DNA of 64,000 bases from the NCBI GenBank assembly GCA_003545705.1, contig QVLQ01000008.1, positions 186,001 to 250,000 of the forward strand. The letters run 5' to 3'. The position numbers and the translations under genes were made by a program. Numbering within the stretch: the stretch's first letter is position 1; every line of letters begins with the position of its first letter. Below, piece after piece: positions 21,464-32,121 of this stretch. The notes beneath the pieces are model-generated. The model searched no databases and was not told the origin of the DNA. It was given only the letters and a program-made list of their open reading frames with translations. This stretch comes from Acidomyces sp. 'richmondensis' (Eukaryota > Ascomycota > Dothideomycetes > Mycosphaerellales > Teratosphaeriaceae).

Positions 21464-23739
21464 TTACTTGAGCATGATGGCACGCTTCTCACTGGTCTCT
21501 CTAAATAAAGAATTCTTGACATCACAGTGTCCTAGCCCAATTCTTCGGAATGCGTCGCTGGATTCTTCGACCCGTTCAAGCAGGAGAAACTGGTCCATAT
21601 CCTTTACATTCATTTCCCACATGCCTAAACAAAAGGCCCACAGGGTCTCCTTGTGCTGTAAGATTGTTTGCCCATGGTATTGCGGCATTTCAGGTGAAAT
21701 TCCATTTTGAAGGTGTGCCCTCGCCGTGGCAGCTTGGACGATGGATCGAACGCGTATGAGGCCGACAACGACTCGGAAGTCACATTGTCCCAGTCGGCCC
21801 ACCATTCATCATCTTCCATCTCATGATCTAGTGTGGCACTTGCCAATCGCATTTTCAGATCAAGAGACATTATGACGGTCTCGCTCTGCTCACTCCCCAG
21901 CAGCTTCTGCAGTCGCACTGGAGCAAGAGCCCCGCGTAAAGCCAAAGCCTCATCTTTGAGTGTTATGAAGTTCTCATCATTTTGATGATCGAACGTAATT
22001 TCGACAACAGCCGGCCAAGAATCTGAAAATTCCCGAAATCCTGGAACTGATTTTTCAGTATAGAAGGATCCTCCAGGAAAAGCGACTGCACCCGGCATTG
22101 TCACCCAAGTCCAGGAAGGACCAGGTCAGAATCTTGGACCATTAGTGGTTGGGGGATTAGTTCTTCGTCGCCACGACAGATACATCACCAGGCGTTCGGT
22201 CCACATCCCGGATATATAACGAGCTCCGGGCATGTAGCGTGCCATTTGCCTTGCCAGGCCAGCTATGGCGGGCAGACGATCTGATGCGTACGTGAGTTGG
22301 AGCGCGGAATACTCCTCCATCATAGCACACCAGCGTTCCGTGTAAGCGTCGAGATGCCCTCCTACCCCCTTGAATAGTTCGATCCCAAGTGCATTTGCAT
22401 GCTGTAGTTTGGGAGGATGGCTTCGGACGCTACGAATGGTGGCCCCCTGCTGTTTTTTGCAATAGCATTCGGTGCCCCAGTTGCATTCGTAGATTAAGTC
22501 TACATGGGCGAAGTGGAGAAGTCTAGGAGATAATAGTCTCTCTTGAAAAACCCAGCGACGCGTAAGTAGTGGCAAGTGTTCGGATGGCATAGGATGTTGA
22601 GAGGCTCCTCGGACAAAGGCAATTGCGTTTTGATTGGCCGATCGTACCAAGTCAAGAATTCCCTGATGGTCGTTCGGGTAGGCTTTGGAGAATCCGATAG
22701 TGATGTGTCCTCCCAAGAATTGAAGGGGGACAATTGAAACATCCTTCATCACTATTCTTGGCAGCCCTTGCCGCCAGTGTTATGAATGAGTGTTCGTAGA
22801 TGGAAGCCATTTCCATGGACTGTTTCATCCAGTCTTCCGTGCTGTCCTGGATAATGCACAGGCCATCTATCCATAAATATGGAATGCGAAGCCTTCTTGC
22901 AAAGTTTACAGCGTGCTGAAATGTCCTGGGGAGAGTACACCACGGTATTCGGGCTCTGAAATCTACGAGGTTGGCTTCTAAGAGTAGTAAAAGTTGGGTT
23001 TCCCCCCACCGATGGCTCCATGTTGCATACATACCAGTCTCGCCGCTCGATTCGTACAAGTTCACGTCACTCTCGAGCCAATTGAGGTCATTAGAATCAC
23101 CTCCCCCGAGACTGAGCAACCGATCGGGCATGGCAAAAGTCTTCGATTGGCACGCCTCGTATGTGGTTTGACACAATTCGATTTTGACGCTTGGCCCACT
23201 CAATAGCTCGCGAAGAACCAGGATACGTACACCCGGAGTATAATATGTCCATCAAGGATGTTCTATCAAGTCCTATGTGTAGAATCAGCCTACGGCTTGA
23301 TGTAGATACGAACTGTCTTGCCGTACGGTTCTGCCAGCACAATCGGATTGATTCTGTCCAGAAACGGAACACGTAGCCATTGCAGCTTATTTCAAGCCTC
23401 CATGACTTTAACATAACTGCACACGTCCCTCCCCTCTCAAAACTGGCGTTCCAACGTACCTCTCCAATTGCGAATCACGAAATTCGAGCTGCGAGCCGTA
23501 CATCTTCCCTGCCTCTATGATCAAGACCAGGATCCCATGAGTAGCCCGCGTGCGAGATGTGTTACTATCATTTTGCAAATGTGCACCCGTTGATCTCCCT
23601 TGATATGGTGTTCCTTGAGAACTTCGAATATGATTCTACAGTATGCGCATCCATGGGCGGATATTTCCATATCTGAAGCTCGCCTGACATCTACTCGGTT
23701 CTCTCGTGAGAGGGCATCATTACAGACACCGCACGGCAT
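21464..23739 (-). pseudogene. Decayed heterokaryon-incompatibility (HET) domain gene
   Basis: HET proteins trigger cell death after fusion of unlike hyphae. An N-terminal Cys-rich piece (MPCGVCNDAL and GCAYCRIIFE, from 23739) is followed by the HET core near 22820-23050: YATWSHRWGE, RTFQHAVNFARRLRIPYLWI and IDGLCIIQDSTEDW, then LPLLTRRWVFQERLLSPRLL. The gene does not read through. The frame changes at about 22740-22690 in a C5 run (GCF to the WVFQE frame), a TGA at 22128-22126 interrupts GPRF-stop-PGPSWTWVTM in the same frame, and the frame changes again near 21700 before ETLWAFCLGMWE and MDQFLLLERVEES. Upstream, the segment around 23250-23420 reads sensibly only across TGA/TAG stops (NKLQWLRVPFLDRINP, then AEPYGKTVRIYIKP-stop). 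Some breaks could hide introns, but not the 22128 stop. I therefore call it a pseudogene. Confidence 0.75.
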
Positions 23740-25192
23740 TCCGTCCACTTTCGACCGGGGTCTCACCGAAGCATAAATTCGTTCGAAATTACGATCAGAG
23801 ACCGGGAAATGAAGCGAGAAGTATATAAAATCGATGTCACCAAAATTGATTGTTCAGCAAGGAGCATCCTCTGGTTTAACATCGTTTTCGATGGATCGTT
23901 CAAGTCTCCCGGTCATGCATACCACGCCATGTTCATGGATGTTAATGAATGTAGCTCCATATTTCCGTAAGACATCTACTCAATATATTCAAGTGATGAT
24001 TAGAATCAGAAATGCGTAACCAACTTCTTTTTCCAACCCCCAACAGTGCTTCCCCCCATCCTCCCCGAGGCCATGTCATGCTCCCTACCCCCGATAAATT
24101 CTTCGCTCCTCTCGCTTCGTCACTACACCCAAAACGAAAAGAGGAGGCAGGGCTGGGGTTCAGACATAGAAGATATAGCGTCACCTTCTGCAGCCATATG
24201 GCGTCTGTCACGTCGGTGATAATGGCAAACAAGCCTTCGTCAAGATATAACACAAAAAGCTAGGTCAACCCGCCCTCACCCTCCTCCCCCACCAATACCC
24301 AATACCCAAAAACGAAAAAAGTCGAGTGTAGAACAAAAGACAACGTTCCGTTCTTTGTTCATTGCATCTTTTTCTTCCTGCCCCGGTGTTGTGCTCCTGT
24401 GCTGCCCCCTATGGTCTGCTCCTACGGTCCGGGTCTCTTGTGAATTGACCCGTTCATAGACCAAGGTTTCCAAGCATGTGCCAACTTTGCTCATCCTCAT
24501 ACGTTGGGAATCGGCACGAGCTGCACTGCATCGAAGGCGACCAAAACGAAAGACGAAGAGAGAATATGAACCGAACTTTCTCATGGAATATTGTATTTAC
24601 AAATCCTGAGATGCCGACAAGACAACTGAGAACGAGGAATCGAAGTGATTTGACCATACGTCGTCAGCGGGATCCAACAAGATTCTCCAGGGAAGCCCGC
24701 TACCATAAAAAAACCTAAAAACAAAACAAAAACAAAACAATGCTCGAACGCTAGCCACATCACCCATACGACAACCGATGAATATGTCGAATGTGCAACG
24801 CCTGATGTGGGTATCTCTCCCATACATCCACATATGGAATGATAAAAATAAAAAGATCCATGCTCCAGAAAAAAAAAACCCCACTCAAAAATAAGCGAGC
24901 GACATGCGACCAGACAAACGCGCGCATTTTCAGCCCCTCTGCTTCTTCGTATGAGGGCAAACGGACGCGTCCGTGCAAAAAGTGCCGTGGATCACCACAC
25001 ACATGTGTGGCTCCCACAGCGGCGCCGTGCTCAAGCTCATTTTGAGATTTTTCTCATCCCCATTATGTGGAATCGCGAATCCCGTGAGCGGGCAGCAACT
25101 GCAGTGGGACATACAAATCCCAAGATCTCCCCTCCGCCTTCCCATCTGATTCCCTCTTTGAAAACGCCCCTCCCGCCCCTCCCGGTTTCGTT
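23740..25192. other. Intergenic region upstream of the HET relic
   Basis: About 1.45 kb. The right part, next to the stop of the acidic protein gene, is A/C-rich with oligo-A runs (for example 24870-24882) and is probably that gene's 3' untranslated region. The left part would be the old HET promoter. Open frames here lack motifs. Confidence 0.45.
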
Positions 25193-27619
25193 TCAGAGAG
25201 AGAGGATATGCTCCGCCTTCCCGTGATACTTCTGCAATTCCAAGCCCACCTCGCGCATTCTCTCCGCACCTTTGCCTGGCTTGACCTTGTATGTCTTCTC
25301 ACCCTTCGCAGCCGCTTTGGCACACATCTTTTGCCACATCTTCTCCTTGCGACGCTGGCGCTTCTTCTCGAGCCCCTTGACGATGTCGATGGCACCGCGA
25401 CGTTTGGGGATCACGTCCGTGTTGGCGGCGCCGACCGTGTCGGACTCTTCGTCATCGTCGAAGCGATTGTTCCGGCCGAGGGCGCTGAGGAGGAAGGTGG
25501 GGCCGCCTCGAGGGAGTGAAGCGGTGTGAGTCAGCTGGGGTCGCTCGGCCAGACCGTGAGATTGACTGGCGAATGAGGCGCCTCGGGAAGGTGATGGACG
25601 GCGCGTGTTTGGTGGCGATGTCATATTGACTGGTGCCGGGGAGGACCGGCGTATTGGCGAATGGCCGAAAAGCTTGCGCGGGGGAGGGGGGGAGTGATAG
25701 CGGGCGGCGGGAGCGGGAGACCGGGCCGTACCACGCTTTGCGGGAGGTGGGGGAGAGTGATGTTTTAAAACACGCTTCGTAGGTGGCGGAGAATGATATC
25801 TAGCCGGTGGCGGAGGCGACCGATGTAGATTGCTTCTCGTCCGGGGCCGACCCGTCGAACGTTGCCTCCACGTGCTTTCGCCGGTGTCGAAATCATCCAT
25901 GTCCCCGTGCACAAATCTCTCGTCATCGCTATCTTCGTGATCGTCGAGATCCTCCTCATCCTCCTCGTCCATCTCAGGGTCAGAGGTAGGAAAGCTAGGA
26001 TCGATATCTTGCGGCCGCACCTTGTGCTTGGCGGCGGCAATCTGCTTCATGCGATTGATGTAAGCTTGCTCCAGCGGTCGGTCCTCGTCCAGGGTACCGC
26101 AAACGAAGTCTGTCGAATCGGGGAGCTCACTCTCCTCGGGCCGGTTGATCGGTATACCGCGCGGCCGCGCCATACGGGCGCCGGGATGGCGAGTGTGATG
26201 AGAGGAGTGAGGGGACATATGCCCAGAACTGATCGAGCCGAGGGAGGATCCCAGGATGGCCGTCTCCGGTTTCGCGCTGATGATCATGCGGTCCAAATGT
26301 TCGACGGACGTGGCGGCCGTTGATCCACCCGGCTTCCACCATTCATAGTCACTGCCTTCGCCGTCCGAATCAGAGGCAGCGAAGCCCTCTTCGTCGTCCG
26401 AGTGAAAACCGGCATCCGAATCCGACTCGTCCTCTCCATGCGGGCCGAAGACGGCTTCGTCCTCGTCGTCGCCGTCCTCGTCGATCAATTCCGCCTCGGC
26501 GGCTTCTTCGTCTGCCTCATCCTCCTCGACCGCTTCTTCTTCGACTTCTTCGCACGCCTTACGAATCACGTTCTCCTTCTCGAGCGTGTCGCTGATGGTG
26601 AGACGCTTCCGATGGCACGTACTCTCCTGCACCCATTCCTCCGGTTCATCTTCGCTGCTCGCGAATTCGTGGAACCGGAACGCCTCTCGAGCGCTATCGT
26701 CGGAATCATTCGTAGATGTGCGACTGATCTTGGCCGGCGGAGACGGGGTGGGAATCGACGCGATGGCTGTGACATTCAAGCCCTTGCGGTCGTTCTTCGG
26801 AGAAGCATGGGTGACGGTGCTGTCCGAACCCCGGTGTGACTTGACCTCCGGTCGAAGACCGCCGGAAGCTTTCCGCGTGGGCGGCGGGGGGCTGGCATGA
26901 CGCTTCGGGTGGCGCATCTCCGCCGGCTTTGCGTCCGAACCTGCTCTCGTGGGGCAGGCGAACGTGATCGTGCACTTGCGCTTCGGCGGTGAGGTCGGGG
27001 TCGACGTCTTCTCCGGCTCCTGGGAAGGCAATGGGCCTTTCGGCGTCTGTTCGTCCTTGCCGCGACACGCGAACATGATGCACCTCTTCCGGCCCAACGT
27101 CGCCTCCACGGCCTTCTCCGCGCTGCGCTCTTGCTCGGGCGCGGCCGAGCCGTCCGGCTCGATGATCTGGATCTTTCGGTCCACCCCCTTCTCATGCATG
27201 GCCACTGCGTGTTGGATGTGTGTCGGGGGCAGAGGTGGACTGATGGCCGGACTAGGCACGCTACGCCCGTCATCGCTCGTCAACTCCGCCGTGGATGTCG
27301 TGCTCTGATTGCTCCACGTCGACTGCGTGCTCATCGCTCGGGGCGGTGGCCGTGGCTGAGCGTCGTCGTCGCTCTGCTCTGGCTCCGAGTGCAATTGGCG
27401 GGTGAGGAGCGACTCGCGTCGGTGCGTATTCTGCGGCGGTATGGCCTTCGTCTGGGTCGGGTCAAACTTGGGTGGCGACCACGCGAGAGGACCACGGCGG
27501 CTGGCTTCGTCTGGCGGCTCGTCCAACTCCGTGTGCAGCTCTTCGGCGTGGTCCATGTCCGCCACCGCTGTGCGGGGCGCCTGCTGCGCCACCGGCTGTG
27601 CCGTTCTCCAGAATACCAT
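25193..27619 (-). CDS. Large acidic/proline-rich fungal protein, probably DUF2457 (extensin-like) family
   Basis: A single exon of 808 residues. The N-terminal third is low in structure and contains two related short motifs, RKRCIMFACRG and KRKCTITFACPT (about residues 175 and 210). The middle has long acidic tracts (EEVEEEAVEEDEADEEAAEAE, and DEDGDDEDEAVFGPHGED) before SDYEWWKPGG. The most conserved-looking part is DSTDFVCGTLDEDRPLEQAY followed by QDIDPSFPTSDPEMDEED. Then come Arg/Ser and repeated HSPPPP / YHSPPPP units (extensin-like), and a basic C-terminus KRRGAIDIVKGLEKKRQRRK with a helical tail. I recall this arrangement from the fungal DUF2457 group; the function is unknown and nuclear location is only a guess from the basic clusters. 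The ATG at 27619 is the first in frame. A very long gene-poor region precedes it. Confidence 0.7.
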   Translation of the reverse strand: MVFWRTAQPVAQQAPRTAVADMDHAEELHTELDEPPDEASRRGPLAWSPPKFDPTQTKAIPPQNTHRRESLLTRQLHSEPEQSDDDAQPRPPPRAMSTQSTWSNQSTTSTAELTSDDGRSVPSPAISPPLPPTHIQHAVAMHEKGVDRKIQIIEPDGSAAPEQERSAEKAVEATLGRKRCIMFACRGKDEQTPKGPLPSQEPEKTSTPTSPPKRKCTITFACPTRAGSDAKPAEMRHPKRHASPPPPTRKASGGLRPEVKSHRGSDSTVTHASPKNDRKGLNVTAIASIPTPSPPAKISRTSTNDSDDSAREAFRFHEFASSEDEPEEWVQESTCHRKRLTISDTLEKENVIRKACEEVEEEAVEEDEADEEAAEAELIDEDGDDEDEAVFGPHGEDESDSDAGFHSDDEEGFAASDSDGEGSDYEWWKPGGSTAATSVEHLDRMIISAKPETAILGSSLGSISSGHMSPHSSHHTRHPGARMARPRGIPINRPEESELPDSTDFVCGTLDEDRPLEQAYINRMKQIAAAKHKVRPQDIDPSFPTSDPEMDEEDEEDLDDHEDSDDERFVHGDMDDFDTGESTWRQRSTGRPRTRSNLHRSPPPPARYHSPPPTKRVLKHHSPPPPAKRGTARSPAPAARYHSPPPPRKLFGHSPIRRSSPAPVNMTSPPNTRRPSPSRGASFASQSHGLAERPQLTHTASLPRGGPTFLLSALGRNNRFDDDEESDTVGAANTDVIPKRRGAIDIVKGLEKKRQRRKEKMWQKMCAKAAAKGEKTYKVKPGKGAERMREVGLELQKYHGKAEHILSL

Positions 27620-27934
27620 CGCGGCGCTGACGGGTGAAGGGGAGAGGGGGTGTGGGGGGGGGTGGTGAGTGCTGTCGGGTGCGGGTGATGCGCCGCTGTT
27701 TCAATTTTCTGGAGCACTCCTGCGGATTGCACGCAAGACCGCGAAGGTGCGACCCGAAGGCCACCCGCTGTTATGGCTGGAGGTGCATGGTGGTGATGGC
27801 TCAGATGAGCAATCGCGAGGGTGGTTGAGATTGCCGCGACGGTGGACGGGCTTAGGAAAGCTGGTCAGCGCAAACCATGGCAACGCTTACTTAGGCGGAG
27901 GGGTGGTGATTGGGATCGAAGCATACTGGTCGGA

Positions 27935-27940
<6 letters not shown>

Positions 27941-27966
<26 letters not shown>

Positions 27967-27967
27967 A
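27941..27967. repeat. (GA)n microsatellite
   Basis: About thirteen GA units, followed by a further purine-rich stretch to about 27990. It lies about 320 bases upstream of the acidic protein gene; polypurine tracts are common in fungal promoters. Confidence 0.9.
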
Positions 27968-28081
27968 GAGAGGGAGGGAGGAGGGAGACTGTGTGGCTCG
28001 GTCGACGAGAGGGTCTCGGAAGACAGTGGCGGACGCCGGCGCGCCGATATGAGGATTGCTAATCGCGCGGCGCACAGAAGG

Positions 28082-28120
28082 TGCTGCTGCTGCTGCTGCT
28101 GCTGCTGCTGTCGCTGCTGT
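28082..28120. repeat. (GCT)n triplet repeat
   Basis: About ten TGC/GCT units with one TCG interruption. The open frames across it encode only homopolymeric Leu, Ala or Cys and are not evidence of a gene. Confidence 0.9.
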
Positions 28121-28884
28121 CGCCGCCGCAACCAGACACTGCGATCGGCCCCGAGCCCACGGTGAGGAAGACGGCGAAGTGTTGGAAGGCAAATCGACGG
28201 CCGAGCGCGCGGGCGGTCGTCTTGTTGAAGCTGGACAGGTTACCCTGGTGCGCTGGACCGAGCGTGTTGTCTAGCCCGAAGCGGTACGGCAGGCTGTGGC
28301 TCGAATGCAGTCGCTCGCTCGCTCACTCTAATCCAAAGCAAATTTTCGGCCAGTCACGCGCGCGGGGCGGGACGGTGGAGCAAGGGAGGCGTGGACACAA
28401 TTAAAATGATTCTTTGGTCTATCAAAAGCGAGATAGCGGGCCCGTGGTATTTGGTCGTGTGTGGCCGGCCGGCAAAAGGGCTCAATATGACGAATCGTCG
28501 CCTTCCCCCGCCGAATTCCTGTTTGTGCCTGGTCTCGCGTCTTTCTTCCATCGAGGCACAGTGGCGAGGCAGCGCCAAGCCCATCGACGTCATAACCCCC
28601 TTCCGCGGCTTCGTGCACCTCACCATGCAACCTCGCCTGGGCGGCCAACACCACGGCGCAGCCGCCCATGGAGCGTCGCTGCTCAAACCGCGTGTTCCGA
28701 GCTGCGCACTCGGTCGTCGACGGTCGGCAGCAACGATCAGTCAAACGGGAAGTCCCTTCGACCGCCAACTGCCGCCGCCGCCGCCGCCGTCTCACGCACC
28801 AGGGCGGGAATGCCCACAATTGTTATGCACGACGTAGCGCGCGATTCCATAAATCCCTCATCTGCACCGCATCTGCGGCCGGGT

Positions 28885-28922
28885 CTGCTGGTGCTGGTGC
28901 TGGTGCTGGTGCGGCGTGCTGT

Positions 28923-28955
<33 letters not shown>

Positions 28956-28980
28956 GCTGTTGGTGCTGCTGGCGCTGTTA
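28885..28980. repeat. Imperfect (GGTGCT)n / (CTCGTG)n hexanucleotide array
   Basis: Four GGTGCT-like units run into about five CTCGTG units and then degenerate GCTGTTGGTGCTGCT sequence. It is tandem simple sequence with no gene. Confidence 0.85.
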
Positions 28981-31900
28981 GTGTTAGTGTTGCTGATGCG
29001 CCTGTGGCTACCGCTGCCGCTGCAGATGTGCTGGGACCACCGGCGTGGTTTGAAGATTTTTTTTCCCTCCCTGCAGCTTCGGTGCGTCTTCGGCACGACC
29101 CAGCTTCCTCTCGAGAGCAAGACGGACGGCCGACGCAGAGCAGGTCGACGCGATCGGGCTTCGGCAGATTTGCAGCATAGATAAGCTCGGCACCATGGCG
29201 GTGAATCGCATTCTCGTTTCTCTCTCACACCGTAATTTGGTCGGCGGCCGTCTTTTGCCAATGGCGGAGTGCAACCTAGTCGCAGTCGACTGGCTCTCCT
29301 TCGTCCGAGCCCGGTCGATCAAATCATCCAAGGCGGCCGCGCCCGCACCGGACCGTGACGCTGCGACAGCGCGACCGCCTCTGAGACCTTGCGCGTTGGC
29401 ATATGGAAAAGATTGTGCACTCACGCCCTTGGCGTGTCGTAGGCTGTACGGCCCACGCATCCATTCGTCGAGCGTCCCCCCCTCCTCTTAACCCCCGATG
29501 TAATCCTCCCTCGCCTTCCATCGCGTCCGCACCTCATGACCCCCCCCGTTCCTCGCACCGGCTGCCCTCTCAAGTTCCATATTTTGCCCCTCCTCTCGAT
29601 TTTCCCACCTACCCGCCGTAAGCGGCAAGGGACGCGGCTGTTCCTCTATGTGCGACACGCCGCCTCCTACGCACTTGTGCGGCACGCAGGGAAAGTCCCC
29701 GCATAATTTGCCGCCGATCTTATTCCCAGGCCTCATTCACTTTTATTTTGGAGCCGGCCTTGCAACTACTGTCTTTTGGCAGATTGCATTGAACACGGCC
29801 GGGCCGTCATGTCCCCCCCACATCGCGGGATCCTTTCTCGAGAGTCCTTCCACGCGTTGTCTGCTTCAGCGCTTGACCGAGCGAGCGGGGAAGCTCGAAG
29901 GGCTCGTCTCAGGCGGTTACATTCCCGACGATACATAGGGACGTTCCCACGGGGAGCAGCACGTGTGCGCTCGTCGGACGCTGCTGTTTCTCAGCGCCGG
30001 CGGTCCGGGCGAGTCCATGGACCTGCTGCTGCTAGGCTTGGAGTAGCGAGCAAGACATGGAAAAGGCACCCCTCTCTTCGAGGAGGCACGTTTGTCCTTC
30101 AGACACAAGGACATAAGGCCGTGGGTTGGGTACAAATTGGGGGGGTTCGTGGTCTGTTCAAAGGTGGCCGAGAGTCCATCTCTCTCCCAATTCCCTATAA
30201 AGAACGGCCGTCGTCTCTCGAAGATAGATGCGCGGAGCTGAATCTCGCTTTACCCCCCCCCTACCCCCCCCACCTCCCCTTCACCCCCCTCGTCCTCGTC
30301 CTCGTCCTTCCAAACCCCTACGGCGAGACGAAAGTCCAATTTTGCGTTTTGAGTTCAACACATGATGTAACTGGTCAAGGACCCTGAGGCTTTGCCCTTG
30401 AAGAACCGACCATATCATCGGTTACATCATTTCTGCACCACCAATAAGACCTCTTACCGTGCTAGAACACAGTCCACTGTTGATACATCTGCACACGGTC
30501 AGAATGTTCCCGCCAAGCCGGTCCGTACACGGCTGTGCACATACTCGACCAGCCGTTCTGAATTCTCCGGGCCTTTGGTGGTTCGGACGGCACGGAATTG
30601 CCATCATCCTCTCGTGCAACGGCAAAGACGTGCCGTTCTCAGTGGGTATGTAAGTACCTGGCTCCACGTCGAAATGTCACGGCACGTAGTCGTGGACTTC
30701 AGGTTGTGTCAGCCGGCAAGAGAGCCGAGACGAGGGAAAGGGGATGTCGTCGACGTCGTGTTGTTAACGTTCGCCTTTGTCCCCCGATCGGGGTCGTGCA
30801 GATGACAGACGGTCGAAGAACGACAAACGACAAACGACGAACGACGACTTCCTTTGCATGGAGCGGACATCTGCACTGAGTTGAGCGCTTTGCGAAGAGC
30901 GCTTTGCGAAATGCCAAGAGCTTGAGGCATATTTCATATGCTTTCAACGCCGAAGTTCTGTAATAGGCCCCCCCCCGAAGATTACATTGTGCGCGTCGTG
31001 TTCGGATGCTGTGATACATATCCTACCAAAGCATTGGAAGGTCCACCGGACATCGGTCACGGAAGATTTAGTTGGCGCAGCCACGTTCTTTGCCGCCGGC
31101 TTGAGGCATGGGGAGCGTTGTTCTCTTGTCAAGCGGTCGCGATCTTGAGGATGCTTATCCGTGGTGGTGGGGTGCATGGGGGGGGATTTTTAATGTCAAA
31201 CGTCTGCAGGGAACGTACGAGAGCAGGAGCAAACATGGACCAGCAGTATATGCGTGGTTTTCGATTATAGCCAAGCGATTGTGAACATCTTTTCCGGATG
31301 TATGTGAGAGCGTGCAACTGGGTACCAGTGATACCACCGGTCTCTTAACCACGGCGCTGCCGTCAAATCATTTTCGAGCCAAGAACGCATCCAGGGTTGC
31401 CTGAGCAGACTCTCATGCCGGTCTCTTCGCCGCCGCCGCAATGCTCGGTGCCATGCAAACCTCCCATCCCTCTCCCTTCCAGCCAGTTCATTTGCTTACG
31501 GCTTGACCTCGATGCAGAATGTGCGGTCTGCAAGGGCTGTGAAGATTTCCACACGGATCATTTTTGCACCATACACACATCGGAAAGTGACATGGTTGAT
31601 GATGACTACCTGGCTCGCTCATCAGAAGGCCCCCCCGCCGGGTGGGCGTATAATGGGCCACTCCGCCAGCCGTCGGGACGTTTTTTTTTTTTCTCAAAAA
31701 GTTATGCAGGTGTGCGGTGATGCCGTCGTACACGGCATCGGGGATGGCCGCGAGCAAAAGGTCCCAGACCCGCTGATGGCACAGCATCCCCCGTTCAACC
31801 GCTCAGGCTCAGAGCGTCGCCCGTGCTCGTCGTGCACACCAACGACTGATCGGCTTCCAGCGTGTGAACTAGATGGTCTGTCGGGAATGGGGGGGCTGCT

Positions 31901-32121
31901 AACTGCTTTTGAATGCACGTGAAGGTCTCTAATCAATCGACAGGAGAAGGAAGGTCGGGTGCCGAGAACTCATCCCACCCAGAACTTACGACGGCGCAAG
32001 GCCTGTTTGGCATAATGTCCTCAATAAGGTGAAAATATACATCTTGCTCTATAGCGTGAACTTTCAGGTCACGGGCGCAGTCGGTACTATACAGACACGC
32101 CCCGACCGTGCGGACGTTGCT

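Larger units (their letters stand above)
27620..32121. other. 4.5 kb gene-poor region, GC-rich with microsatellites
   Basis: No gene is supported here, although many long frames exist because the sequence is GC-rich and repetitive (for example 28414-29184 plus and 28737-29261 minus, which overlap in antisense and are largely translated repeats). The part next to 27620 should hold the promoter and leader of the acidic protein gene. It contains GA, GCT and CTCGTG arrays (listed) and a C-rich/CTCGTC tract at about 30249-30311. A T-run occurs at 31681-31692. Confidence 0.5.

Noticed and set aside
25208..27637. Many long plus-strand frames across the acidic protein gene
   Set aside because: They are antisense shadows of the GC-rich coding sequence.
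28328..29261. Long frames of up to 256 codons on both strands
   Set aside because: They mostly translate simple GCT/CTCGTG repeats into Leu, Ala, Arg or Ser runs and overlap each other; no family match.
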